28,366 nucleotides of DNA from JABDBK01 sp964453575 (GTDB lineage Bacteria; Pseudomonadota; Gammaproteobacteria; DSM-16500). A program made the translations under genes and the position numbers. The notes beneath the pieces are model-generated. The model was not told where the DNA came from, did no database searches, and was given only the letters and a program-made list of their open reading frames with translations. Below are positions 14,187-23,217 of the stretch, in pieces (the stretch's first letter is position 1; each line of letters opens with the position of its first letter). The stretch lies in assembly GCA_964453575.1 (NCBI GenBank), contig CAYVRW010000019.1:1-28366 (forward strand), in the 5' to 3' direction.

Positions 14187-15398
14187 ACCTCCTTGCGTAA
14201 AATGATACGTTTCTAAGGTTGCATGTTTCAGATGGTTACAAAATTGTGACCACGCGTCTTCGCTTGGGCAAAGGATAAGTCCAAGCAGATTCGTGCGGTG
14301 ATTAGCAATGCCATTAATCTTTTTTGCAATGTTCTTATATAAAATCGAGGTATCTGAATTTTTTGCCAATCGAATTCCGTAAGGTGGATTTAACATGATA
14401 ACTATATCACCTGCATAGCTATCATCATTTTTAAAAAAATCAACCATACGCGGTGATAACGTTATAGCAGGAAAATGGTGTTTTATTAATTGATGATTAA
14501 ATCGTTGACTATTATGTGCAAGCGATTCGTTTGCATTCACTGAATTATCCATGCAGTAAATAGTCAAATCGTTTAATGCCAGCGTACAATGATCATTTGC
14601 TTTTTGCATAATTTGAGTAACATATTCTTTTTTATAAAAAGACATTTTCTGTATGGCATAGTCACGCTCAAAACATGTTAATGGAATATGAAAATGATTC
14701 AGTAGGTATTCAAAAGCAAAGGTACCTGTGCCTGAAAAAGGAATGAGAATATTTTTAGGAGAGAATAACGGATGAATCTTTTTGGCAAAGTCTAAGGCTT
14801 TTTGTATACAGCATGCGGCAAAATCTTCTCTCAAAGGCGCGTTTGCGTTGAATGTTTCTCTGTAACCGCGTTTATAAAGTGGATCACCCGCAAGAGAAAT
14901 ACTGATCGTGAGTTTGTCTTTATAAAGGTCTGCATAAATACATGTAGTTTCTCCATCATTTACTATTTCAGCTGCATACGGATGAATAATGTTGCTTAGA
15001 ATATCTTTAAGAGCCCCCTCGTGAAAGGCTTGGCTTCCAACAGAATTTACTTTAATTTTAACTGACATGGATTTATTAATATAAATCGACCATGGAACGG
15101 AATGGCAAGCTTTTTCGTAAGCTTTTTTTCCTATGGTTTTTTCATTATAAATGATTAAACGTATATCGGATAAACATTTGCTTCGTAATAGCAGTTCTGT
15201 AATGGCAAAAAAATAAATACGTTGAATACGAATCTCTGTTTTTAATAAGAGAATTTCACCTTTAAATGGTTTGGCTGCCCAAAGGTTTTCTAAAATAGCT
15301 TTTGTTTCATGAAATGCAACCTCACCAAAACCTGGCGGATAAATGACTTTGAGGGTTTGCGGTTTTTGAAGTAATTTTTTAATCTTAAAATACCTTAT
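14133..15398 (-). CDS. THUMP-domain rRNA/tRNA methyltransferase (RlmL-like), no standard start codon
   Basis: The ATG at 15068 gives only 311 residues and cuts through the THUMP domain (INKSMSVKIKVNSVG). The same frame is open for 110 more codons, to about 15398. These encode the expected N-terminal part: VIYPPGFGEVAFHETKAI, which is where RlmL-type proteins start their first helix. The body carries YKRGYRETFNANAPLREDFA, a SAM-binding FSGTGTFAFE, and the NPPYG motif. It should methylate an rRNA or tRNA guanine in the N2 position, judging by the family. There is no ATG, GTG or TTG in frame before codon 110; an ATA at 15398 and an ATT at 15383 are the candidates. So it uses a non-standard start or has lost its start and is on the way to being a pseudogene. 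Confidence 0.75.
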   Translation of the reverse strand: MRYFKIKKLLQKPQTLKVIYPPGFGEVAFHETKAILENLWAAKPFKGEILLLKTEIRIQRIYFFAITELLLRSKCLSDIRLIIYNEKTIGKKAYEKACHSVPWSIYINKSMSVKIKVNSVGSQAFHEGALKDILSNIIHPYAAEIVNDGETTCIYADLYKDKLTISISLAGDPLYKRGYRETFNANAPLREDFAACCIQKALDFAKKIHPLFSPKNILIPFSGTGTFAFEYLLNHFHIPLTCFERDYAIQKMSFYKKEYVTQIMQKANDHCTLALNDLTIYCMDNSVNANESLAHNSQRFNHQLIKHHFPAITLSPRMVDFFKNDDSYAGDIVIMLNPPYGIRLAKNSDTSILYKNIAKKINGIANHRTNLLGLILCPSEDAWSQFCNHLKHATLETYHFTQGGLDIRVCQFYTGFSGRFS

Positions 15399-15439
15399 TA
15401 ATAGAAAACATTATTATATTTAATGTAAATACCACGAAA

Positions 15440-16696
15440 CTAGGGTGCCCTGGTAAATGATTTAGTAGCCGGTTTTTCTTCTTCTGTAGTAATCGAAGAA
15501 GTATTTGATATATAACTTGTCACAAGTTTATTTACATCTGGATATAACCCTACCGAATCAAGTTGATTTGTTACTTCCTGACGATAATGTATCATTTCTT
15601 TCAAATCTATGTGTAAAAATTTACTCTGATTCTGTTTATCACTCATTATCAAAGCAACCTGACCATTTGGGCAAACCTTCACGTTCCATGCTCTTAATGC
15701 CAAATCTTCTAAATCAACGGGTTTCATTACTCGATTTTTTATGTTAAATAAAAATAGTTTCTCACCAAGAGGATGAATGATGAGATGTTCTCCATCAGGT
15801 AAAGGAATAACATTATGAGTCCAAAATCCGTTTTTAAAAGTTGCATCATCACAAGTCACATCATTATGCCAACTCCATTGATCTACACACTTACCATCTT
15901 GCCATATTTGAAAATGATTACCAGATTCGTGATAAGTCAATATTCTTCCATCGGATAGTCCAACAAAATGGCCCGAAGCTGCGCTACTTGAGGAACGTTG
16001 TACTTCAGGATATAGTGTATCTATGTGAGTAAATCGAATGGGTGAGCCGGGGTCTCTTTTAAACAGTAGAACTTGAAAACAGGAGGTATTATGTCCATAC
16101 ACTTGGCATGCAAATAGGCCATTAGGTAATTCCTTAAAAGCGCCTATACTTCCTATACCTGCTGCAGATGCTTCTTCAGGAACAGTCAATATAGAACTTG
16201 CAGGCTGATTAAATGTCATAGTTGATAAGTCATGAACCATGATAACATACGGACCGCCAAATCGGTTGTCTTTATCGGCACAGGAAAGTGTCGCAAATTG
16301 TTGTTTTCCTAAGTAAACTCCATTATAAAAATCTAATTTGTGAATATTTAATTCAGCTTCTAATGTTTTGTCACTCTGCAGTGTAGAGGCATTAACAACA
16401 TATTGATAGTCGCTATAATCGCATTTGATCAATATCCATTCATTTGACATGCATATAAATCGTGGATAACCACAAGATTCTAATCGACGGCTAGCCACTT
16501 GAGTTTTGTTAATAGGATCATAAAGCACGAGATTTACAGGATCGTTCAACTCTCTAAGGGTTCCTCCAGACAGAATCAATCCATTTGGTAATGTCATCAA
16601 ATTACTGACTGCATCAGATTGAAGTGGCTGTTGCATAAGAATAGAAGGTTTGTCATTTTCTACATGTCTAAAAAAATTAAAAAATCGAGAGAGCAT
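15440..16696 (-). CDS. Beta-propeller-like protein with glutamate-rich C-terminus (candidate effector)
   Basis: The 418-residue protein shows repeated four-stranded-sheet units of the propeller type: MTLPNGLILSGG, FKELPNGLFACQVYG, GLSDGRILTYH and VIPLPDGEHLIIH occur at about 40-60-residue intervals. There is no signal peptide. The C-terminal helix (DVNKLVTSYI) is followed by TTEEEKPATKS, a glutamate block in the last 20 residues that could be a Dot/Icm secretion signal. AAGGA is 6 nt before the ATG. A propeller would serve as a protein-binding platform. I do not recognise a named family. Confidence 0.6.
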   Translation of the reverse strand: MLSRFFNFFRHVENDKPSILMQQPLQSDAVSNLMTLPNGLILSGGTLRELNDPVNLVLYDPINKTQVASRRLESCGYPRFICMSNEWILIKCDYSDYQYVVNASTLQSDKTLEAELNIHKLDFYNGVYLGKQQFATLSCADKDNRFGGPYVIMVHDLSTMTFNQPASSILTVPEEASAAGIGSIGAFKELPNGLFACQVYGHNTSCFQVLLFKRDPGSPIRFTHIDTLYPEVQRSSSSAASGHFVGLSDGRILTYHESGNHFQIWQDGKCVDQWSWHNDVTCDDATFKNGFWTHNVIPLPDGEHLIIHPLGEKLFLFNIKNRVMKPVDLEDLALRAWNVKVCPNGQVALIMSDKQNQSKFLHIDLKEMIHYRQEVTNQLDSVGLYPDVNKLVTSYISNTSSITTEEEKPATKSFTRAP

Positions 16697-16957
16697 AGAT
16701 AATCCTTATTTTTTTTATAAATTTTTGGTTTGAATATTATTATAAAATACCGACGCGGGTGATTTTAGATTATTAACCATTAGATTTCCATTATTATCCT
16801 TCTATTTCGTAGTATTTTTGGTATAAAAACATAACAAATTTTGTTGCAGAAATGTACTTTTTTAAAGTTGTGGTATCTTACTAAATTTAAGAGAGCAAAA
16901 AAACATTGAAACTTTTAAGACGAAATACCAAAATTAACGCCACTAAAAAGCTCATCG

Positions 16958-17422
16958 TCATATGAGTTCACCCGAACCAAATTGTTCTTTTGGAGCATCT
17001 TTAAATTTTGGCAGATTATCATTGAAATTAACAATTCTATTTACATACCAAATATGCCTAACCGGTTTAAAAGATTCGGGCATCGAATCTGGCAAATGAA
17101 AATTATTGACATTAATACCAATGCCTGCCTGTTTATTCGGATCAAGAGAAATGCCATAAATAAGACTATGACATGTTCTACAAAGCAACAGTTTTGCATT
17201 GTTTCTAACAATTTCACCAAGGTTATCAATTCCTGAGATTATATGAAAACGTGATGTTAAATATCCCGCTGTCCAACCATAACCTTGTTTATCTGCTTCA
17301 CGTTTTGAGGTTGATGCTACTTCACGACATTTATTACAATGACAATATTGAGTGAACAATGGATCGCCATCGCAATAAAATTTGACTACGCCACAATAAC
17401 ATTCACCTAATCTTTTAGACAT
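16958..17422 (-). CDS. GFA/CENP-V-type zinc protein
   Basis: The 154-residue protein carries the zinc-binding pattern of the GFA family: GECYCG (Cys8, Cys10), QYCHCNKCR (Cys27, Cys29, Cys32) and LLCRTCHSLIYG near residue 95. The family is named for a glutathione-dependent formaldehyde-activating enzyme, though many members have no proven reaction. The final HIWYVNR segment is also typical. It is 10 bp downstream of the MFS exporter, with its AGGTG site in the gap, so the two form an operon. Substrate unknown; a detoxification role is the usual guess. Confidence 0.85.
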   Translation of the reverse strand: MSKRLGECYCGVVKFYCDGDPLFTQYCHCNKCREVASTSKREADKQGYGWTAGYLTSRFHIISGIDNLGEIVRNNAKLLLCRTCHSLIYGISLDPNKQAGIGINVNNFHLPDSMPESFKPVRHIWYVNRIVNFNDNLPKFKDAPKEQFGSGELI

Positions 17423-17432
17423 ACGATAGCAC

Positions 17433-18653
17433 CTAGTGATTTTTAGATCGATAACTTAAAAATTTTGGGAACATATAGCAACATCCAAGCACACCTATAA
17501 TACATAATATGCCGCCTGATACAATAGAAAATGTCACGCCAAATGCAGCAGCCACTAAGCCGGCTTCTGTATCACCTAATTTGGGCCCGCTTAAATAACT
17601 AATCATTTCAATTCCTGCTAAACGTCCTCGATAATCATTAGGAATAGTGTCATTCCATATAATGCTGCGAAATATGCCGCTGATCGCATCAAAGGCGCCT
17701 GCAAATGCTAGGAATAATAAAGCAACCCATAGATTTGAAGCTAGACCAAAGAAAATGATAGAAACGCCCCATAAACCTGCTGAAATAGCAACAGCTCTAC
17801 CATGATAGGTAATATGTTTTGTCCAACCGCTCATAAGTGAGAGCAGAAATGCTCCAGCTGCTGGCGCCGCATAAAGTAACCCTAAAACTTTAGCACCGCC
17901 GTGAGCGTGCGCAATCGCGGGAAATAATGCATTAGGCATACCAAAAATCATTGCAAAAAAATCGACAAAATAAGTACCCATAAGTTCTTGGCGTGATTTT
18001 GCATAACGCAACCCTGACACCAATGCAGCCATAGTAGATTGATCATGCAGCCATTTTGGATAGGGAATATCAGACATTAAAATGATTGTTACTAATGAAA
18101 TAAAAAAAGTAGTCAAATCGATGAGATAAGTAATAGTGATTCCGAAATTTGCAATGATTAAGCCACCTACAGCAGGCCCTGCTATCATGGTTAAACTCAT
18201 AGCGGAAATGAGTAATGCACTGGCTGTGGGAAAATCCTCTTTAGCTATAATTTGCTGTCTAATACTGTCTAATGCAGGACGATGCAAGCCGGTCAATGCT
18301 GACATTACCGTAGCAACAACAAACAATACCCATATTTTCGGTTGAGGAAGATTGGCATTTAATGCAAGTAAAATACAGCCAATTGCAAGTATAGTTTCTG
18401 TAAAAAGTAATAAATAACGTCTATGATACCGATCAGCAAAAACTCCCCCAATAAGTGCAGTAAACAACAAAGGTAACAGTTGCGAAAGACTCAATAAACC
18501 AACCATAAGTGTTGAATGGGTTAATTGATATATTTGATAAGGAAGTACGACACTGGTAATCATAGTCCCGAAAAATGAAATCGTTTGACCTACGAATAAA
18601 AGTCTGAAGTTTTTGTTTCGCTTTAAAATGGCATAATCAAGAATAAATTTCAT
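17433..18653 (-). CDS. MFS exporter, EntS/MFS_3-like
   Basis: The 406-residue protein has about 12 hydrophobic segments and the MFS motif A in the form GGVFADRYHRR (about residues 68-78). The start (LKRNKNFRLLFVGQTISFFGTMI) and SDIPYP before the central loop are characteristic of the EntS-like MFS_3 group, which exports siderophores or drugs. No siderophore genes are in view. It sits in the inner membrane and shares an operon with the GFA gene. The ribosome site before ATG is weak. Confidence 0.85.
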   Translation of the reverse strand: MKFILDYAILKRNKNFRLLFVGQTISFFGTMITSVVLPYQIYQLTHSTLMVGLLSLSQLLPLLFTALIGGVFADRYHRRYLLLFTETILAIGCILLALNANLPQPKIWVLFVVATVMSALTGLHRPALDSIRQQIIAKEDFPTASALLISAMSLTMIAGPAVGGLIIANFGITITYLIDLTTFFISLVTIILMSDIPYPKWLHDQSTMAALVSGLRYAKSRQELMGTYFVDFFAMIFGMPNALFPAIAHAHGGAKVLGLLYAAPAAGAFLLSLMSGWTKHITYHGRAVAISAGLWGVSIIFFGLASNLWVALLFLAFAGAFDAISGIFRSIIWNDTIPNDYRGRLAGIEMISYLSGPKLGDTEAGLVAAAFGVTFSIVSGGILCIIGVLGCCYMFPKFLSYRSKNH

Positions 18654-18718
18654 TGGGGTTGTTTCGCTATCATTACTTGTATAATTATATACAACGTATA
18701 TAAAGAAGCATACTTTCT

Positions 18719-18735
18719 TTTTTAATGATACAATG
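18719..18735 (+). promoter_or_regulatory. 17-mer shared with the region at 13371
   Basis: Second copy of TTTTTAATGATACAATG, 30 bp before the dehydratase ATG. A TATAAT (18741-18746) follows and could be the -10 element, with the transcript starting near 18752. The shared string may be an activator site or chance in AT-rich DNA. Confidence 0.35.
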
Positions 18736-18764
18736 AAGTATATAATTTACACAAGTCATTTATT

Positions 18765-19739
18765 ATGATTAATATTAAAGATGAAATTTTAGCAGCTGAA
18801 AAACGAATACGCTCCCATGTTAGAGAAACGCAACTTGATTATTCAGCTGCACTCAGCCGCGAAACGAAAACCAATGTCTTCCTAAAATGTGAAAACCTGC
18901 AATATACCGGCTCTTTTAAAGTACGAGGTGCAATCAATAAATTATTGAGCCTATCATCATCGCAAAAAGAGCAGGGGATAGTCACTGCTTCATCAGGCAA
19001 TCATGGAGCAGCCGTTGCATTTGGTTTAAATAAATTAAATATTCACGGCAAAGTTTTTGTGCCAAAGAATGCTTCTTCTACCAAAGTAGATAACATCAAG
19101 AATTACGATGTACCTTTAGAATTTTATGGCTCAGACTGCATGCAGACTGAACTATATGCGATTGAATATGCAAAGCAACATCATATGATTTATCTGTCTC
19201 CCTACAATGATCTGCAAGTCATTGGTGGGCAGGGCACGATAGGATTAGAACTTATTAATCAACTTAAGCAAATTGATGCTGTATTTGTTGCCATTGGGGG
19301 AGGCGGCTTAATTTCAGGAATTGCAGGATTTATTAAAACAGTTTCACCAAAAACAAAAATCATCGGCTGCCTACCAAAAAATTCCCCTGTGATGGCAGAA
19401 TCGATTAAGGCAGGACAAATCATTGATATGGAAACCTTGCCCACACTTTCCGATGCAACCGCAGGCGGCATCGAACCTGGCTCTATGACTTTTGAAATGT
19501 GTCAGCAATTTGTTGATGATTATATATTGGTTTCTGAAGATGAAATCAAACATGCCATTATTACCTTATTAAAAACACAGCATTTGTTAGTTGAGGGCGC
19601 ATCAGGCGTTGCACTGGCTGCATTTTTACAAAATTCAAAGCAATATCAACATAAAAATGTTGTCGTTGTTTTAAGCGGTGCAAATATTAGTTTAGAAACT
19701 TTAATCAAAATAATACCTCATCCCAAACTGAGGGATTAG
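18765..19739 (+). CDS. Threonine/serine dehydratase-type PLP enzyme
   Basis: The 324-residue protein is a fold-type II PLP enzyme. GSFKVRGA holds the Schiff-base Lys52, SSGNHG (77-81) binds the PLP phosphate side, and GGGGLISG (near 180) is the glycine loop. It lacks the C-terminal ACT-like domain of biosynthetic IlvA, so it is like catabolic threonine dehydratase (TdcB) or serine racemase/dehydratase. Reaction: L-threonine to 2-oxobutyrate + NH3, or L-serine to pyruvate + NH3. No ribosome site is obvious. Its 3' end overlaps the convergent barrel gene by 39 bp. TdcB and racemase cannot be told apart by eye. Confidence 0.85.
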   Translation: MINIKDEILAAEKRIRSHVRETQLDYSAALSRETKTNVFLKCENLQYTGSFKVRGAINKLLSLSSSQKEQGIVTASSGNHGAAVAFGLNKLNIHGKVFVPKNASSTKVDNIKNYDVPLEFYGSDCMQTELYAIEYAKQHHMIYLSPYNDLQVIGGQGTIGLELINQLKQIDAVFVAIGGGGLISGIAGFIKTVSPKTKIIGCLPKNSPVMAESIKAGQIIDMETLPTLSDATAGGIEPGSMTFEMCQQFVDDYILVSEDEIKHAIITLLKTQHLLVEGASGVALAAFLQNSKQYQHKNVVVVLSGANISLETLIKIIPHPKLRD

Positions 19740-20327
19740 CCCATATACTGATAAAGAATATGCGTTCGAAGAGTTAGCCCCGCCACTGTATAAAGTCATA
19801 TGAGTAGGAGTGAAATAAATAAATTCAGCAAATAAGGCAACTTTATTGTCTCGTTTTGTATAATACTCCATCCCGCCACCGTACAAAAAAGATAACTGTT
19901 TTCTATTAAAATATTGAGCTGTGCTATAGATGCGATCACCAATGGAATTTTCGCTCAACCCAAGAAGTCCATATCCCACAAAATGAGGAGTTAAATGAAA
20001 ACCAAATTTCTGCTTTAGTGCCATATAATAGGAAGCACTCACGAAATGTTTAACCTTCTGATAAACGATATTGCCATCAGCATCAGAAAAGCCGCCAATA
20101 TCGAACTCGGAAGCCAGCATGTATTTATTTAAGCAAAATTTATAACCTGCGTTAATTGCTATACCATTAGCAAGGACGTTTAGCTTTGATGAACCAAGCT
20201 TGATATAATTAGAATCTACCGTATGATAAGGAAGAGGGTGAAGCAATACGGCACCGCCAGTATACCAACTGGCATAAATGCGAAACGGGAGTACACAAAA
20301 AACAATTAACAGTAAAATGATACGCAA
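19701..20327 (-). CDS. Outer-membrane beta-barrel protein
   Basis: The 208-residue protein has a signal peptide (LLLIVFCVLPFRIYAS, cleavage near 19) and beta strands to a GMRYYFD C-terminus, typical of an outer-membrane barrel of eight strands. Translation starts at TTG (20327) with AAGGAAA upstream; there is no ATG in the first part. It is the third barrel in the window and shares no clear close identity with the other two. The gene runs against the dehydratase and overlaps it by 39 bp. Role: outer-membrane structure or adhesion. Confidence 0.7.
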   Translation of the reverse strand: MRIILLLIVFCVLPFRIYASWYTGGAVLLHPLPYHTVDSNYIKLGSSKLNVLANGIAINAGYKFCLNKYMLASEFDIGGFSDADGNIVYQKVKHFVSASYYMALKQKFGFHLTPHFVGYGLLGLSENSIGDRIYSTAQYFNRKQLSFLYGGGMEYYTKRDNKVALFAEFIYFTPTHMTLYSGGANSSNAYSLSVYGLIPQFGMRYYFD

Positions 20328-20395
20328 TTAATAACTTTCCTTGTTAAAAAATGGGTATATATTAAATCATTTATAAAAATAAGGCTATTGATCTA

Positions 20396-21286
20396 ATGAA
20401 TTTAAATGCATCTTTTATCAATAACATACATTCTATTTATGGTGAAGAAGGCAAAACATGGCTTAGTAATCTTTCAGCCCACTTAGCAAGGTTATCTGCA
20501 CAATGGAATTTCCAAATGATCCAACCAGTGAAGGATATGACTTATAATTTTGTTGCCGTAGTGAAATTGCCATCAGGGCTGGCTGTACTTAAAACAGCTC
20601 CTCTTGCAGCTAAATTAATAGCGGAAGCGGAATGGTTAAATGCGCATAAAAAAAGTGTGCCATTGATATTTCATATAGATAAAAAAAATAATGCATACCT
20701 CATGGAAAAAATTGAGCCTGGAAATTCTATAAAATCTCTTGTGAAAGCGGGAAACGATGAACAAGCAACCCGAATAATTGCACAAGTTATTTTGGATTTG
20801 CAATCCACTGATACCTTACATCAAATGAATTATCAGCATATTTCAGAGCATGCTTCCTCTTTTGCTTTTTTACGAGGGCACGTTGATGCAAGCATCATTG
20901 ACAACGCTGAACTTATTTTCAAGGAGCTTTGCGCTGATTCTTCTAATGATATTATTTTACACGGTGATCTGCATCACGATAATATTTTACAAGGTAATAA
21001 TTCTTGGAGTGTGATTGATCCTCATGGATACATTGGTGACCCTTGTGCTGAAATAGGACCCATGATTTTTAATCCTTTTGACTGTTTTCCTAAGCATTCA
21101 TCAATGCAAAATATCATTGAAACTCGTTTAAATATACTCGCCGAAATGTTGCCTTTTGATTTAGAACGGATTAAAGCTTGGGCGTTTTGTTTGAGTTTAA
21201 GATCAGCTGCGTGGGATGTTGAGGGTTTTAACAAACCTAATGATCATACGATAGAAATCGCGAAGATTTTATACGATATTTTGTAA
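20396..21286 (+). CDS. Streptomycin 6-kinase-like phosphotransferase (APH_6_hur)
   Basis: The 296-residue protein has the order typical for streptomycin/hydroxyurea kinases: AVLKTA with Lys66, LHGDLHHDNIL with His189, Asp191 and Asn196, and SVIDPHGYIGDP with metal-binding Asp208. It is therefore likely an active small-molecule kinase, and the family includes streptomycin 6-phosphotransferase. Whether it confers resistance cannot be told; chromosomal members can have other substrates. The ribosome site is weak (AAGG 11 nt before the ATG). It is only distantly related to the other two kinases of this window. Confidence 0.85.
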   Translation: MNLNASFINNIHSIYGEEGKTWLSNLSAHLARLSAQWNFQMIQPVKDMTYNFVAVVKLPSGLAVLKTAPLAAKLIAEAEWLNAHKKSVPLIFHIDKKNNAYLMEKIEPGNSIKSLVKAGNDEQATRIIAQVILDLQSTDTLHQMNYQHISEHASSFAFLRGHVDASIIDNAELIFKELCADSSNDIILHGDLHHDNILQGNNSWSVIDPHGYIGDPCAEIGPMIFNPFDCFPKHSSMQNIIETRLNILAEMLPFDLERIKAWAFCLSLRSAAWDVEGFNKPNDHTIEIAKILYDIL

Positions 21287-21304
21287 AAAAAAAGTTGAGG
21301 TGTT

Positions 21305-21670
21305 TTATTTTTTGTTTAATTGATGAAGTATGACAGTATTACCTTCAGAATCGAGTATAACGGCCATTCGACAAACAGGAGAAGGAAAGATATCTAACTT
21401 GAATTTTACTCCATCTTTTTTCAGTTTAGTCACTAATGCATCCAAATCTTCTACTTCAAATCCAACGCTTCCGCCTGCATTAGGGTTGGGACGTACGCCT
21501 TCTGCAAGTGTTGTGATTGCAAAGCACCCGCCTCCGGGTAAGTCATACTCAACCCAGGATCCGCCTGCAGAAACTTTACTGACTGACAATCCAAACGTTT
21601 TCTCGTAAAAATCGCGAGCTCTGTTAAGATCTAAAACAGGATACATTGTAAATGCTATTTTTTTAAACAT
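21305..21670 (-). CDS. VOC superfamily (glyoxalase/bleomycin-resistance-like) protein
   Basis: The protein has 121 residues from the ATG at 21670, chosen because AAGGAA lies 6 nt upstream; an ATG 14 codons earlier has no site. FTMYPVLDLNRARDFYEKTFG is the standard first betaalpha-beta unit, and AGGSVGFEVEDLDALVTKLK plus VILDSEGNTVILHQ is the second. Two such units make a metal-binding pocket. Possible roles are dioxygenase, isomerase or resistance by binding; none can be chosen. It faces the kinase gene with 18 bp between stops. Confidence 0.85.
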   Translation of the reverse strand: MFKKIAFTMYPVLDLNRARDFYEKTFGLSVSKVSAGGSWVEYDLPGGGCFAITTLAEGVRPNPNAGGSVGFEVEDLDALVTKLKKDGVKFKLDIFPSPVCRMAVILDSEGNTVILHQLNKK

Positions 21671-21882
21671 ATAAGTTCCTTTCTTAGTGCCATTATTGAA
21701 ATATAGTATCATGTTACTATAGATAAAGAATCAAAGTATTACACAATTGCTTTGATGGAATTAATGCAGAAAATATCTTGCAAAAAAGAGAGCTGTTTTT
21801 CAAATAATCATAATGATAAAATTGCCATCATTGCACGGGGATCAAAGCCGATATGTTTTGACCCCTTTCCCATTTATGTTGA

Positions 21883-22812
21883 TCACATTTTTAACTTAGC
21901 TGTGACATCTTCTTCCGACTCAGGAAGTGCAAGTTTTGCAGCTTCGCGCAACGTAGCAATTTGATGGATAACCTTATTTACCAAATTAATTTCTTCAGGG
22001 GAAAATTGATTATTTTCAGCAGGAATTAATAACTTTCCTTCTTTAATATAGGAGATCCATTGGCTAGCACTAATAGCATCTCTTTTCAAAGCTGATGGAT
22101 TGATATCATTCGCCCAAAAAGGAATTTTCAATGCAGATTTAATTAAATCTTTTAGCATCATGAATTGATCGTATAAAGGTAAATAAAATTCAGGACAGTT
22201 TGCACGTATCAATGTGTAATCATTGGATAAAAGTACTCCGTCATAATATCTTGAATGATAAGCTGAATATAATATTGTTAAGCCAATGAGCTCTCCAATT
22301 TCATGCGATTGGATTTTATTTAATAAATTTTCTTTTGTTTCTAGGCCGGAATCGATTAAAAGATTGGCCGTGGTATTCATTTTATCGAGAAAACTATGAT
22401 AAATATGTTGAATATGCTTTTGTTCCGGATTTGAACCTTCAGTGACTAATGATTTTACTTTTAGAATACTGCCACGCAAGGCTTCTTCGGCAGATATAAC
22501 TGCTGCAATAGGCGCTTTAATTGGATCTAAAATAAGACCTGATACAGCGATAAAAAATCCTAAGCCGTTGGCAATATTTCCTCCTATGCCACCACTTGGA
22601 GGTTCCATCATCCCTTTAATGCCTGATATTGTGACAGTAGGAAGTATGTTTATTGCCGCATCTTTCGAATTTGAAAAAGCTTGGCTTGCATTTTTTTGAT
22701 CTTGGCCTTCAACTAATTCTTTTGCATCTCGAGGTTTAACTTTGCTATCATTTTTTACTAATAAATCAGCTAATTTCTGCGGCTTATATTTTGGATCGAA
22801 GATTTTAGGCAT
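21883..22812 (-). CDS. Unknown protein with acidic C-terminal patch (candidate effector)
   Basis: The 309-residue protein begins with a lysine-rich, soluble part (MPKIFDPKYKPQKLADLL). A glycine-rich stretch with a hydrophobic segment follows at about 74-105 (GGIGGNIANGLGFFIAVSG), then a helical domain. It ends LPESEEDVTAKLKM, a glutamate-rich block close to the C-terminus. AAGGA is about 9 nt before the ATG. There is no signal peptide. I recognise no family. Membrane association in a host cell and Dot/Icm secretion are inferences from shape only. Confidence 0.6.
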   Translation of the reverse strand: MPKIFDPKYKPQKLADLLVKNDSKVKPRDAKELVEGQDQKNASQAFSNSKDAAINILPTVTISGIKGMMEPPSGGIGGNIANGLGFFIAVSGLILDPIKAPIAAVISAEEALRGSILKVKSLVTEGSNPEQKHIQHIYHSFLDKMNTTANLLIDSGLETKENLLNKIQSHEIGELIGLTILYSAYHSRYYDGVLLSNDYTLIRANCPEFYLPLYDQFMMLKDLIKSALKIPFWANDINPSALKRDAISASQWISYIKEGKLLIPAENNQFSPEEINLVNKVIHQIATLREAAKLALPESEEDVTAKLKM

Positions 22813-22961
22813 TATTTACATTCCTTATAATAATTAATAAAACTTCGAAATAATGCTATAAAAAATAATTAGATGCAAGAGTTGTTTTCATAAAAAAGGC
22901 CGCTAAGGATTGATGGTGTGAAAAATGAAGGATTACGTGAAATTCGCAAACGATCTGGATT

Positions 22962-23135
22962 TCATGATGAGCCGCTAAATTTTTCACTGAAAGTAATGTT
23001 GGTTTGGCCAAGTTTTTTTAGTCTTGAAAGAACGTCAGTTATCTCATCTTCATATTTCTTAATGGCGATTTCGGCTTTTTTTTCTGGCGTTGTTTCATGT
23101 TGCATAATTTCTTTTTCATGTCGATCAAACAACAT
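22962..23135 (-). CDS. 57-residue helical protein
   Basis: The ATG at 23135 has a strong AAGGAG 6 nt upstream, and the frame runs 57 codons to a TGA. The protein is charged and helical (TPEKKAEIAIKKYEDEITDV, then SRLKKLG) and has no cysteine or membrane segment. A longer overlapping frame on the plus strand has no ribosome site and a composition unlike a protein. The small size and coil-like content suggest a regulator, antitoxin-like partner or structural peptide; this cannot be decided here. Confidence 0.65.
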   Translation of the reverse strand: MLFDRHEKEIMQHETTPEKKAEIAIKKYEDEITDVLSRLKKLGQTNITFSEKFSGSS

Positions 23136-23217
23136 TTGATTCTCCTTAAGTTATTTGAATTTATTACGTCTCATAAAAAATACTAGAGGCTCCAGAAGTA
23201 ACCATCCTGCATTCAGT

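Noticed and set aside
21752..21964. Plus-strand 70-codon frame
   Set aside because: It overlaps the minus-strand gene at 21883 and has no protein-like pattern.
22918..23139. Plus-strand 73-codon frame
   Set aside because: It has no ribosome site and an unnatural composition; the minus-strand 57-codon gene explains the coding signal.
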